From contig NC_003074.8 in assembly GCF_000001735.4 (NCBI RefSeq), positions 10,354,101 through 10,418,100 of the forward strand: 64,000 bases of DNA, given 5' to 3'. This document shows, one piece after another, positions 47,761 through 59,100 of the stretch. The DNA comes from Arabidopsis thaliana. Its lineage: Eukaryota > Streptophyta > Magnoliopsida > Brassicales > Brassicaceae. The notes below the pieces were generated by a model. That model had not been told where the DNA came from, made no database searches, and was given only the letters and a program-made list of their open reading frames with translations. The stretch's first letter is position 1; each line of letters starts with the position of its first letter. The translations under genes were made by a program, and so were the position numbers.

Positions 47761-48785
47761 GTTTTAAAAAACTAAACAACTACACGAAGATAACGCAGAA
47801 AAGCCGGGTACTTTTTGTTTTCAATTATAAACGTCATGTTTCTCCCCTCTATAGCGTTAGAAACATCAGAATCTCCTCCAAATCTTTCTTCTGATTTCTC
47901 TATTTCCTTCTCAAGACCCTATCGAAAGCACAAATCATGCCAAACAATAAGTAACAAAAAAACACACAAAATCAATTAGTACCCGCAATTCACGCAACAA
48001 ATTTGTATGCATCTTGATTCAATATATTATCATATTTTCTCATATTTAGAATTTGTTTTCATAGAAAACTCGTAAATTTTAAAAATATCATTCAATGAGT
48101 TAGTTTTTTTATTAAATGGCTATTGTAATTAAAGATGAAGTACTAATAAATTTAGAGAGACTAATAATATATTATTTATTTTCGTTTATAAATTTAATAA
48201 AATACAAATTTACATTTTGATAAGTTTTATATTATTTGATTACAAAATATTTAGAAAACTTTCCATATTTTCAAAAAAAAAATTATTTTCTTATTTTGGG
48301 TTTTTCCATTTTACAAAAATCAAATAAGAAATAAAAAATAAGAATAATTTTATAAATATTAATTAGCTAGATGGCTTATAAAGATTGGTCGTTTTAAAAC
48401 TTAGGTGGACGGCTTTAGAAGCAAATAGCTTCAACTTTTATATAATATTGATTAGTTGTTTGTGATTTATTTAATTTTCCCTAAACTTTTAACCCATTAA
48501 AAGAGATGCCCTTACATCTTAGTCAAATAGTAACAACATGTATTTCAAATCTAAGGAAGAAAAATTATCTTATGGGTTATCATATTACTGTTAAATCAAA
48601 ATCAAATATTTTTCTTACCTAAATAAAGAGTCAAATTATCAAAAAAAAAACATTGAATTGTTTGACAAATTGCTAATAAATTAAATCATTGTATTATGGT
48701 ACATAATCTAAAAGCATTTAATTTTGAAAAACTTTTCAGCCTATATAAATCTCACGTAAATTCCAAAACACACAAAACAAGAAAA
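47760..48785. other. Upstream region of the second PMEI-like copy
   Basis: From about 48030 it is homologous to the upstream region of the first copy. A TATA box (CCTATATAAATCTCA) lies at 48740-48754, about 40 bp before the ATG. The in-frame upstream codons from 48696 are disregarded because they precede the TATA box. Confidence 0.7.
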
Positions 48786-49355
48786 ATGGTGGCATACGTC
48801 GATAAAAACTTTTCATTGGCTTGTTTTTTGGTTTTACTTCTTTTTGTTGACTCATCGTATGCAAGGTTTAATACGTTGGTTACAAAAGATCAGATCCACA
48901 CCATATGCACCAAACAAGAGATCAATTCTTCATTTTGTTTTCAAGTTCTAAATACAAATCCTGAAATTGCTAAATTAGATTTTCCTAGTCTCTTCAAATT
49001 TGTGCTTAATTATCAGGCTCAAAATATTTCGGATACGCTGAAGCAATTTAAGTTATCAGGAGGCTACATGCCGGATGTTGAATCTCAATATAGCTTATGC
49101 ATAGAATTATATGGATATGCTTTCGATAATCGTGATATTACCCTCAGATATTTAGCTGCCAAAGACTATAACAGCGTAAACACTAGGGTCAGTGGAACGT
49201 TGGAAGATATATTTACGTGTACTGATGATTTGTCAACAATGAAGCCAATACCACAATTTTTTATGACGGAAAGTAATTTGATTAAAGAATTGTCTAAGAT
49301 TCTCTTAGTGATTCTCGAATGTTTCATAAGTAAGAGAAAAGAATTCTGTAATTGA
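48786..49355 (+). CDS. Secreted PMEI-like (invertase/pectin methylesterase inhibitor) protein
   Basis: This intact single-exon gene encodes 189 aa. The signal peptide (residues about 1-27: MVAYVDKNFSLACFLVLLLF then VDSSYA) is followed by a four-helix PMEI-like domain. The first Cys pair lies in IHTICTKQEINSSFCF (C-x8-C, the hairpin disulfide of the family). A second pair lies in SLCIELY and FTCTDDL, and a further Cys pair sits near the C-terminus (LECFISKRKEFC). Family members inhibit either wall invertase or pectin methylesterase; which one, if any, cannot be told from sequence. It is the younger or better-preserved partner of a tandem pair with 45147-45730; promoter and 3' flank are duplicated too. 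The presence of a pectinesterase gene 7 kb away is suggestive but may be coincidence. Confidence 0.85.
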   Translation: MVAYVDKNFSLACFLVLLLFVDSSYARFNTLVTKDQIHTICTKQEINSSFCFQVLNTNPEIAKLDFPSLFKFVLNYQAQNISDTLKQFKLSGGYMPDVESQYSLCIELYGYAFDNRDITLRYLAAKDYNSVNTRVSGTLEDIFTCTDDLSTMKPIPQFFMTESNLIKELSKILLVILECFISKRKEFCN

Positions 49356-50052
49356 GATCTATAATAAAATAATATTAGTATGATTGTTGTCATTATCTTT
49401 TTTTAATATAGAAAAATAAGAAAAATCGAAAACATTTCTCCACTCCCTCTACCTACGAAACTCTCGTTTAAAGCTACATTCTTTTCTTTTTTTGTCATCC
49501 AATCTAAATTCTTTTCTTAATTGTTTTAATCGACGAGTTGACTCGTGAGTTGACTCGTAGGCTGTTTCTCTAATTGCTTATATAAGTTTTATACGATGAT
49601 GGAAGAAACTAGAGGAAATTGTCAAAAGATAAGAATCCATTTCTTCTACGCATATTGGTGGTTTTTTGGTAGAATTTGTTCTCTATGTTCTGTTAAGGTT
49701 ATAAATTCTCATCTTGTTTTTGCTTAGGATTTGAGATTAATAGTAGAAATAGATGATTCATCGCATCACTTTTGGATTTGGAATCGAGTCCTTGCAATTT
49801 ATTGTATTCATATAAAGGTATGATATCAGAAAAGGATTTTTGTTTCATTTGTGTGATGGACCTTAAAATGACTATATATAACAAAAACACAATTTTATTT
49901 ATATGATGATTTATATATCCATCATTCTGTGAACGGATTAGATTTTCTTTGCCTCGTAGATCAATGGTTTGTCTAGTATAGTATAGACAAGTTCAAATTT
50001 GTTTGGTTTTGCTTAACGAATCATTAATTTGTATTTTAATTTCATCTTCCTT
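49356..50052. other. Downstream of the PMEI-like gene
   Basis: The first 220 bp is homologous to the 3' flank of the first copy (AATATTAGTATGATTGTTGTC; GAGTTGACTCGTGAG). The rest is AT-rich and non-coding. Confidence 0.6.
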
Positions 50053-50728
50053 AATGCAATCGCCGACGTAAGACAATCAATTCAAGCAAAGCTTCAATTT
50101 TCTCTCTTATCCATTATCATAAATTTCCAAAAGCCTAATCCTTTACCTGAGAAGCATCTTTTCTCATTTCTGGAGCTTACGAGGCTGATCGGTCTCGTCC
50201 GATTGAAATTGGTATCCACGTTCTTGAAACAATCGAGACAGAAGGTTAAGATTGGGATATATTTCGCAACTTGGTGGGCATTGAACGATGTGTCCAATAA
50301 CTACAACAAGAAGGTTTTGAATGCTTTTCCTTACCTGTGGCTAACTTTGATGCTTTCTCTTGCTTGTGGCCCTCTGATGATGCTTGTCTCTTGGGTCAGT
50401 AGAGTTGCAGATGCTCTTTAAATCGATCTTGATTTCTTGAAAACTTTGTTCCCGTTAAAGGATCTAACTTTCATTACTGTTGTTTCTTTATAAATTGTCT
50501 TGCTTTAGGTGTGTTTGATCTTGAAAGGGACACATATTTAGATTAAGTGTGTAAGTAATATTGATGGAACTGTATGATGATGATTTTGATTGTTCAGGTG
50601 GCTTTGGCGCATACAATTGGACATGTTGAAGCGATAGTGAGTATGTCTAAAGTAGTAGTGTCCTTCACACACACATCATCAAAAGCAGTGAGGCAACCTT
50701 TAGCGTCTTTGTGGATGAGTATGTCTGA
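50053..50728 (+). pseudogene. Truncated GPT2-like glucose-6-phosphate translocator pseudogene
   Basis: Translation gives a plastid transit-like start (AIADVRQSIQAKLQFSLL) and then KIGIYFATWWALNDVSNNYN, KKVLNAFPYLWLTLMLSLAC and GPLMMLVSWVSRVADA, the first helices of plant plastid glucose-6-phosphate/phosphate translocators (GPT1/GPT2). An in-frame TAA (50419-50421) replaces a Lys codon. After an intron (about 50455-50597, donor GTTAAAG, acceptor TTGTTCAG) the next exon reads ALAHTIGHVEAIVSMSKV. A two-base slip in a CACACA run (near 50672) then moves THIIKSSEATFSVFV out of frame. The copy ends at 50728; most of the six to eight membrane helices are missing. Retention of an intron means it arose by DNA duplication, not retroposition. 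The N-terminus resembles GPT2 more than GPT1, from memory. Confidence 0.85.
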
Positions 50729-51141
50729 GTAACGGGTCATAATTTGAATATATATATATATAATTTCATACATATTATTTTGAAATTTATAATCGTATAT
50801 ACTACAATAATTAATAACATATTAAACTTTTTTATGTGTATCATGTGATCCAATTTTTAATACAAGCTGGAAATCATAGAATTGACGGGTTTTGATCGAT
50901 ATTAATATAAGATGGTATACTATAGGTGAAACTCTAAAATTAACAATCAAAATACAAGTGTATAATCTTAAACACTAAATAATATAAATAATATCAACAA
51001 AACATATACAACTCGCAGTGTACTATACATTAAAAATCAAATAAAATAATATCATATATTTATAAATCATCTTTACAAAAAAAAATTTAATTTAACTAAA
51101 ATATAAGCCTATCCCCGGTTTACCGCAGGTTAATATCTAGT
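50729..51141 (+). mobile_element. Helitron 3' end (first)
   Basis: AT-rich DNA ending in a GC-rich imperfect hairpin (CCCCGGTTTACCGCAGG, 51113-51129) followed by TTAATATCTAG and T. CTAG at 51137-51140 followed by T is the Helitron 3' terminus signature (hairpin, short spacer, CTRR, insertion before T). The 5' TC end was not identified, so the left border is arbitrary. Confidence 0.55.
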
Positions 51142-51858
51142 AGTTGACTAAAATGTTCGTCTTTTACGATATGATTTTATTTAAAAAAATCGTTCTAATA
51201 ATTGTACGTCCTAGCATATCATCGTCCTCTCTATAATCTATATGTTCCAACCACCTAAATATATCAAAACCTTTTTAAAAAAGTCTCTTCCCAATATCTA
51301 CATATACATTTTTGCAGCCATTTTGTAAAATAAATCATGTAGTTGGGACTTATTTACAATGGCTGCCACTGGATTTTAATATTTGTTTTTGATAATTAGA
51401 AAAAAAATCTTCGAATTAAATATTTGACATTTAACAATCTTCCTTAAATCTCTCCACATTAACTACACGATTAGTTATTAAAATAAAACTTCCAAAATAT
51501 TTAATATCATTTAATTACCACAAAATTATCATTTTTGATATTGCTTTTCTCCATGACTATTACAATTCAATTATAATCTTCAAACCGCAAAGATATTTGA
51601 TAGCATTTAATTACTACAAATTTACAAAATATTTAGACAATAATTCATAAACATATCATAAATAAGATCAACATTAATAAAATAAATAGTTTTTTTATGG
51701 GACGGGTTGGCGGGACGGGTTTGGCAGGACGTTACGTAATAACAATTGTAAACTATAAAATAAAAATATTTTATAGATAGATACAATTTGCAAACTTTTA
51801 TGTATACTAACTTTAAAAAATAAATTGTTTACGCGGTGTACCGCGGGTTAAGATCTAG
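51142..51858 (+). mobile_element. Helitron 3' end (second)
   Basis: A second, better-preserved terminus: a perfect 6-bp stem CGCGGT-GT-ACCGCG (51832-51845), GGTTAAGAT, then CTAG (51855-51858) and T. The two termini resemble each other, indicating neighbouring members of one non-autonomous Helitron family. The 5' end is not defined, and no Rep/helicase coding sequence is present. Confidence 0.65.
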
Positions 51859-51861
51859 TAT

Positions 51862-52072
51862 CACTACAAAAAAGCAGCAGAAATTTCATCCTCAAAAATT
51901 TGAAGGGATTTTGATCAAGAGGGACCGATATAGAACTCTTTGCAAATTCATTGAATTTTCGAAAGAATTTCTTTCTCTCGGAAATTGACGATATTTCCGG
52001 GCATTTCTGACAACATACGACTTTTGATATAACCGAACCTTATTACCACCATCTTGATCCTTTTTTTTTAAC
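51862..52072 (+). mobile_element. CACTA (En/Spm-like) transposon terminus
   Basis: It begins CACTACAAAAAAGCAGCAG at 51862, the conserved start of Arabidopsis CACTA elements, four bases after the Helitron end. TTCCG-type subterminal words follow (CTCGGAAATTGACG, TATTTCCGGGCATT). The inverse end (…TTTTTGTAGTG) was not found to the right. The fragment is interrupted by a hAT insertion at 52081, and its remainder may be deleted. Confidence 0.55.
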
Positions 52073-52080
52073 AACATAAC

Positions 52081-53220
52081 TAGGGGTGTCAAAATGGGTC
52101 AAAATTCATGGGTCAACTCAACTCAACTCAACCCATGAACCCTAATGAGTTGAAAATTTTGACTCGAATGAGTTGATGGGTCAAATGAGTTGATGAGTCA
52201 ATTGGTGTGATGAGTAAAATGAGTTGGGTTGTAATGGTTAATAGTTTCAATGATTTACCCAATTAACCCATCAAATTTTGTAAAATTGAATTAAACCAAC
52301 TAAAATCTCTAAATCAATACCAATTTAAGTTTAACCAACACATCTAAACCAATTTAATAAAAATAATATTTTTCCAAATTTCTTAAATATACAAGCGATG
52401 AAATTGAGAAAAAGTAAACTCGTAATTTTTCCACCAAAAAACATAAACCCATGATTTTTCTGCCAAAAACGTAAACCCATGATTTTCCCGCCAAAAACAT
52501 AAACCTGTGATTTTCCCGCCAAAAACGTAAACCCGTGTTTTTCCCGCCAAAAACGTAAATCCGTGATTTTCCAGCCAAAAACGTAAACCCAAGATTTTCC
52601 CGCCAAAAACATAAATCCATAATTTTCCCGCCAAAAACGTAAACCCGTAATTTCCCGTCAAAAACGTAAACCCGTAATTTTCCTTCCAAAAACGTAAACC
52701 CATGATTTTCCCGTCAAAAACATAAACTCGTAATTTTCCCGCCAAAAATGTAAACCCGTGATTTTTCCGCCAAAAACGTAAATTCGTGGTTTTTCCGCCA
52801 AAAACGTAAACCCAAAATTTTCCCGCCAAAAACGTAAACCCGTAATTTTCCTCCCAAAAACGTAAACCCGTAATTTTCCCGCCAAAAATGTAAACCTAAT
52901 ATTTTCCCGCCAAAAATGTAAACCCGTGATTTTTCCGCCAAAAACATAAACCCGTGAAAAGTGGAATCCGTAAATATCTTAAGTTTGATGATAATGAATT
53001 AATAATGATAATTATTTATTATTGTTTTATGATAATAATTAATTAAATTATTACTTAAATGGGTTAACCCATTTAAAACCTCAACCCATCAAATTAAATG
53101 AGTTATGAGTTGATCCAACCCATTTAACAACATGAGTTGGGTCAACCCATAACTCATTTAATTCTAAACTCATTTGATTATGAATTGAGTTGAGTTGGGT
53201 TATCCATTTTGATAACCCTA
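52081..53220. mobile_element. Non-autonomous hAT element carrying an E2F-site array (copy 1)
   Basis: The 1140-bp element starts TAGGGGTGTCAAAATGGGTC and ends with the diverged inverse, TATCCATTTTGATAACCCTA. The flanking octamers are identical (AACATAAC, 52073-52080 and 53221-53228), as expected for hAT insertion. Subterminal GGGTCAACTCAACTC and AACCCATTTAACAAC words are themselves complementary between the ends. The middle is a 28-bp tandem array (listed separately). There is no transposase. A related element lies at 59926-61287. Confidence 0.9.
52427..52960 (-). repeat. 28-bp minisatellite of E2F-like sites, ~19 units
   Basis: The unit is approximately GTAAACCCGTGATTTTCCCG followed by CCAAAAAC. 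Its core TTTCCCGCCAAA matches the E2F consensus TTTSSCGSSAAA, and the other strand reads TTTGGCGGGAAA. By eye about 9 units keep the perfect core and others have one change (TTTTTCCGCC, CCCGTC, CCAGCC). Because 28 is not a multiple of three, all three minus-strand frames stay open and read as FGGKI-(T/M)-GLRFWRENHGFTFLAGK-type repeats; these are not treated as genes. Confidence 0.9.
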
Positions 53221-53228
53221 AACATAAC

Positions 53229-54142
53229 AACGATAATAACGACCTTCCCATATTTCAAAAATAGGCTGTTTCTGATCTATAAGGTCCAAACAAAATAAAT
53301 TTTAGTTGGGTCTTTTGAAAATTTTAAAATACTAGTGAGAGCAGCTTGAAATTTGTAAAGATTCAGAAAATAGAGCCTGTTGTTGCAATAAAATAATGTT
53401 TTGGGGCTTGTTTGTATATCAGATGGACTCGATAGGGACCGGCTCTGAAATAGAGAAGAGCCATTTGCGTTTCATTCCTCAAGAGTAGGCGTTTTAGCCT
53501 GGCCAAGTAAGTCCTTTTGTGTCCTTCTAATTAGTATTTTTAGGTCTAACAGGAACAACACCAGGGCATTTATCTTTTAGCCTTTGCAAAAATAACAACG
53601 TTTTTTAGTACGTATGAAATCAAACCGCATCAAAACCGATTCACTCAATGGAAATTGAACTACTTTAGTAATATATTTTACTTTTAGTTTTTATTTTATT
53701 TTATTTAAATTAGATTACATTTCTAGGGTGTTCACATTTCTATACATATATACGATTTATATTTAGATGTTCAAATTTTTTGTGTTGATTTAAAAAGTTT
53801 GGATTATTCTTTTTGTATTTTTCATTGTCGGTGTTTTTCAACAAATCGACAATGTTATAAGAAAAGTGTTCTTTCAATTATCAAGATAAAAAACAGTAGT
53901 ATGGTAAATTTCTAGCTGGAAGACTATGATTTTTTCCATTCTAGGGTTAGAGACTAATTGTGATGGTACATAGATTTATATTGTCGCATATAATAATAGT
54001 TAATATCTTTCATAGAAGAAAAAGAGTTTGCATTTTACAAAAAGGAAACGCGAAAATAATAGAGTTACTTAAAGTTAAATCAGCCAAAAGCTTAAAAAAA
54101 AACATAAAACTAAATTCATATCTCATGAATCCAAACATATAA
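53229..54142. other. Downstream of SWEET4
   Basis: The first 300 bp has a GC-richer patch (GGGACCGGCTCTGAAATAG, near 53.44 kb) that may be transposon debris. The rest is AT-rich and non-coding. Confidence 0.4.
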
Positions 54143-55533
54143 TCAAGCTGAAACTCGTTTAGCTTGTCCACTGTTGCCACTAAGTTGTAACTGAGAGTTA
54201 ACCTTAGAAAGATTCTCCTCATCTTCTTCATCTTCATCATCTTTTGGTGTTGTCTTGTAATAGCAAGCATAGAGTATAAGTTGTACTGCTCCTGATACCG
54301 TTCCAAGTCCATTTCCAATCTATGAAAAAAATAACTAAGTGAAACTACTAATAGAAGAAGAATAGTATATAGTAACATATATCATTTAATAAACTTACCA
54401 AAATGAAAAGGTCGAACTTAATAAGTGCATAAATAACCCAAACGACACCATTGAGGAAATTGGCAAGTGAGAGAGAGAATGGCATGTACTTCACACTTTT
54501 GGTCTTGATCACCTTACTCTGTTTCAATCACAACAAAAATATCATGTTTTTAAATTATTGAAAATGAGAGAAAATACTAAATATTTAAGAAAGAAAAGAA
54601 GAGGATATTTATAAATAATATTTTACCATGATGGTGAGAGGAGCAATATACATGAGACTAACAAAAATGACACAAAAGATTCCAACAAAAGAAGATCTCT
54701 GGTTATGTGTGTGGAACAATAGCAATGTGCATGTGGCTACTATTCCTACAAACACCATCTCTCCTATTAACCATAGCCCCACTTTCACCTGCACCATGAA
54801 CCAATTTGATTAAAATAATTTCAGAAAAAAAAAAAAAAATCTACAAACATTTTGTTTTGCCTATCACTATCCTAAAACAGAATCAATCATAGTCTACCAC
54901 TTCTTATTACTATAATGTTTTAGCTTTCAATTTAAGCCAAACCTAATAGCGATTTTAGGTTTAGATAATGATTGGAAAAAACATTTAATAAAATTAAGTG
55001 AAAAGAATTGAGATATGAATGGAAATTACTAAACCTTGCGACTAGTTGGAGAAAAGAAGAAGAAGATAGCGAGATACACCAGCTCAATGGCTAAACCGGT
55101 ACCATTTATGGTGATCACAAGGAGACTATCTGGTTGAACCATTGGTAAGCCATAAAAGACCCATAGTGCGCAATTTAGAACCGTGGCTAAGTATGGGTCA
55201 GCTTTGTACTCCTCCACCTTTTTCTTCTTGTATATGGTTATGAACGTAGGTCTGCGTAAATATACATACTTATAAACATTAATTTAAGAGATCTATAAGT
55301 TGTTATAACTTATAAGTTTATAGCTAGATAGAGAGAGATTAATTATAATGATTACATGGGAGATAAGAACAAGAACAAGGAGATGACATTTCCTGCGACG
55401 ATAAACAAATAGTTTATAAAGTATTAGTAAACAAAGATTAGAGATTCTTCAAAATGTTCTTATACATACGAAACTCATATTTATACGTACCACAAATGCC
55501 GGCAATGTTTCTCGCAACTGTAGCGTTAACCAT
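54143..55533 (-). CDS. SWEET4: SWEET4 sugar transporter
   Basis: This is a plasma-membrane bidirectional sugar uniporter of the SWEET family (clade II, glucose/fructose). Exons (minus strand): 55533-55491, 55392-55356, 55251-55035, 54788-54627, 54518-54399, 54319-54143. They total 756 nt, 251 aa. The tiny first two exons are typical of SWEET genes. Two MtN3/saliva triple-helix bundles are visible: [20 protein letters not shown] (TM1), [18 protein letters not shown], the third helix, a linker helix, then [19 protein letters not shown] and [20 protein letters not shown] followed by VIYAL, and [20 protein letters not shown]. The conserved Pro residues (LSPIPTF, YGLPMV, APLTIM, MPFSLS) and the Asn-Trp/Trp pairs lining the pocket are present. 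An acidic cytosolic tail (DDEDEEDEE) ends VSA. It matches At3g28007 by recall. Confidence 0.95.
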
Positions 55534-56135
55534 TTCACTTCAAAAGAAAAATCCGAACTAGAACAAGGAGCAAGAACAAAGAAGAGAGCGAGCGAGATAT
55601 ATATGTAATTCGGTATGTTAAACTTGTATGGTTTTTGCATATATTTATAGATAGAAGATGAGATGTTTGTATAAATATAGATACTCATGTATACCACTAT
55701 GATATAAGTATGTGTATATGTATTGATGACGAAGCAAAACTCAAGAAGTAAAGGAATTGAAATGAAAACGACCTTGAATTTTTGTTTTTCCGTTTTGGGG
55801 AAACAATCATGACATTTATCTGAATATCTTTCAACACTTTCTCGTTGGCTTATTATTTTTGGATCCATGATTATAACTATTATGCCTACCTTACATAGTA
55901 TACGTGTGTATATGTATATATACATGTATATTTCACATGCATGTGATTGTATGCAAGTTCCTTTGTAATATTCTTATTCACGACCATATTTGAATATTTA
56001 AAAATAAAAACTATCAAAAAGTTATCCACGTGACGTGAATGTAAGCGAGCACTCTGATAGAGAAACAAATCACGTAAGATATATTTTCCTCTCCTTTTCC
56101 ATCTTTTTGGACGAATTTTAAATATGCGTTGTTAT

Positions 56136-56172
<37 letters not shown>

Positions 56173-59100
56173 GGTAAAATATTTGTTAATTTGCATGGAT
56201 TTATAGTATATATTTTCTCTGCTTAGGAGACATCTCATTTGTTTGCGATAGTTAAATTAATTCATATTACAGTTACAAATTAAACGAATGTTTACAAAAG
56301 TAATGATATAAAGAGTTCGAGTTTAAGTCTGTATTGAAATAACTAATACACTTATTTAGATTATTTCTAATGATAAATAAAGTTTCGAAGCGAAAGGTAA
56401 ATGACTTTACAGGTGTTGTGAGAAGGTAGACAAACAAATGATTTTTGTAACTTTAATATAAAATAAAGTAAGCATGCGACAATGTCCATTTCGAGTTTTT
56501 GATGCCGATGTAACCATATTGCTAACGATCTTTTATGAAATCTATGGACGATAAAAATCGCAATAATATATTTGCTTCCCGGCCGGTGCACTTTACCTAA
56601 TTATTTTTTTGTCAAATAGATTTTTATTTTTAGCTTTGAATTTGAATATAGAATAAGTATTTTCGTAGTGATATGAGTAAGGTATACCAACAACTAGATC
56701 AATTGTTTATTAAGATACAAAATTAGTTTTACTGAGATATTACATGGTGAAAAGGATGTTTTTTTCTTCCAAAAACAAGATTGAAATAAGAAAGTTATAC
56801 TATTAAAAATTTAAAATACTAATCTATTCACATAGCTAGTCTTTCAGTTAAACATTTATGTTGTTGATCAAAATTATTATGAAAAATCGTTTCATAATGG
56901 TTCGAATATTTCTAATGTGATTTCAATAATTGTTTTCTACTATGCATATTTCAAATAGTAAAAGTCTGTTTCACATACTAGACAAATTATTTTTGGTTTC
57001 GGTCAAGAATCAGTCTGTTGTAAAAAAATATAATAACAAAATATTATATAGTTGGATTACCAAAACAAAATCTATTTACATTCACTTTTTACTCTATGGG
57101 TGTTTAAAAAATTTAAAACAATTAAATTATTTACAATTTACGACAATGGATCATATTATCAAATTCTAAATTTTACTTACTAAAATATTTCACTATATAT
57201 GTTTGTATATGTTGGGGGCAGATCGTCATCTCCGTGGAACCACTAAGTTGAGAACAAATATGCGAAAGTCAGCAAACGAACATCAAACAAAAGCATTTGG
57301 TCCAAAAGTTTATCGAATGAAAATTTGTAACCAAAAAAAAGTTTATCAAAGGAATACAAAAAAAGTTAAACGATTTGCTTTTTAAAAACATTTTTAAAAG
57401 TTTATGCCAAAAGTTTATTAATTTATTCTAAGAACATTTTTAAAAGTTTATACCAAAAGTTTATAAATTTATTCTACGAATTTTTTTTTCTTGTATTGAA
57501 TGTAAAATTTATTTAACACCAAAAAATTGTTTTACAACGGATTTCTTTACCCAATTATTTCATGCATGCACTTATTATTCTTCAAAGTGATGTGCTTTGG
57601 TTTGTGCATCATTAATGCTCTCTCTTCACCACATCACAACGTCATTAATATTCGTTTGGCAAATTATGATTTATACTAACTTATCTATTACTATAGTGAT
57701 GAATTTTTTAACTCTATATTAATTGTCTTCTAGTACAAAAATTTATTCGAGGCGTAAAAATACTCTCGAAATGGAATTGGAAACCAAAAATCTCGTGTAT
57801 AAAGCTTTCTTCTCTAGGGTGATTGCTTGACAAAATGTCACACACACTATAATGGTCAAACCAACAAGTCCAACCACAATGATTTTTTTTTTTTACTTTT
57901 AAACAATAAAATATTATAACCCATAACCAAAAACGACTACTGAACAATGTTGTTGATGTAGTTTAAGATTTGATGAATTTGTAATAAAGTAAAGTTCAAC
58001 TGCATAATATATAGTAGTAATAATCTATCGTATTTTGATTACTGAATTCACTATCTTGATATTTTTTTCACCAGTAAAGATGTATATAGAAGATATGAAA
58101 AGTTTTGTAAAAAAACCAATGATCTAAGCTGATTTATCTAAGAAGAAATGTGTCGACCTAAATTTCATATAGTAGATGTATATATATATATAGTATGCTA
58201 AAGTTGATAATAATCGAAAGCTTTTCTTGTATAGATAGATAGATTAGATATGATAGCTTATTAATGTTCTATATAGATATAACTTTAATTTATACACTAT
58301 AGATTTCAATTAATTAATTTTAATACGTTTTACCTAACAAAATAAGAAGGTAATTCATCATATAGGATGGTTACATCTTTTGGAAATATTATTATATTAT
58401 ATAGGATATCTACATCTAGCTTGACTATTAGCTAACCTATTTCAAAGACTAAATTGTAATCAGGGTTTCATTCTAAGTGCTTTTTTTTGTTAAGAAGGAA
58501 AAAAACCTTGAAGGCAAAATTTATTGTAAACAAAGAATCCAAAATGCGAACCAATAAGTGGTTTACACGTAAGGCATTTCACAACAATGAAATAATCATT
58601 CTACGTGCGTAGAACAAATAATTATTTCTTAAAATGCTAACATTGTTTTTTTGAGAAGAGCTATATATTGTTGACATAAAAATAAAGCAGAGCTACTTTT
58701 CTTTTACTACAAATGAGAGAGTTATTAAACCCACATTTTGATTAATTATTAATATGACTTGCCAAGCGAAGTACCAAACTGATTTTTGAGATTTACCAGG
58801 CGATTAATTTGTTTGTCATGGTAATGCTCATATTTCAAATCAGTTTTAATATCGTTGTTGTGTATATTATATGGGATTTAAATTTGATAGTGAGACCAAA
58901 ATATTTGGGCACAGTGAAACTAATATCGGAGTAAACCAAACAGTCCAAATCCACATGCATGAACGTTTCAAGTTCCAAATAGTAATATGAAAAGACCAAA
59001 ACAAGAAAACATCAATCCACAATCGGTTGTTATCCATTACTGCAATTGTAATGTTTTATTCTATTATTTTGGCTCAAAAAAACATATTACTTTATAAATT

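Noticed and set aside
48696-48785. Upstream extension of the second PMEI-like protein
   Set aside because: It precedes the TATA box at 48740-48750, and the paralogous copy starts at the later ATG, directly at the signal peptide.
52331-52947. Five overlapping minus-strand ORFs encoding repetitive FGGKITGLRFWREN-like proteins
   Set aside because: They arise because a 28-bp repeat without stops leaves all three frames open. The sequence is a transposon minisatellite with no start context or codon signature.
52427-52960. CRISPR-like array of ~28-bp repeats
   Set aside because: The units abut directly with no unique spacers, lie within a hAT element and are in a plant genome.
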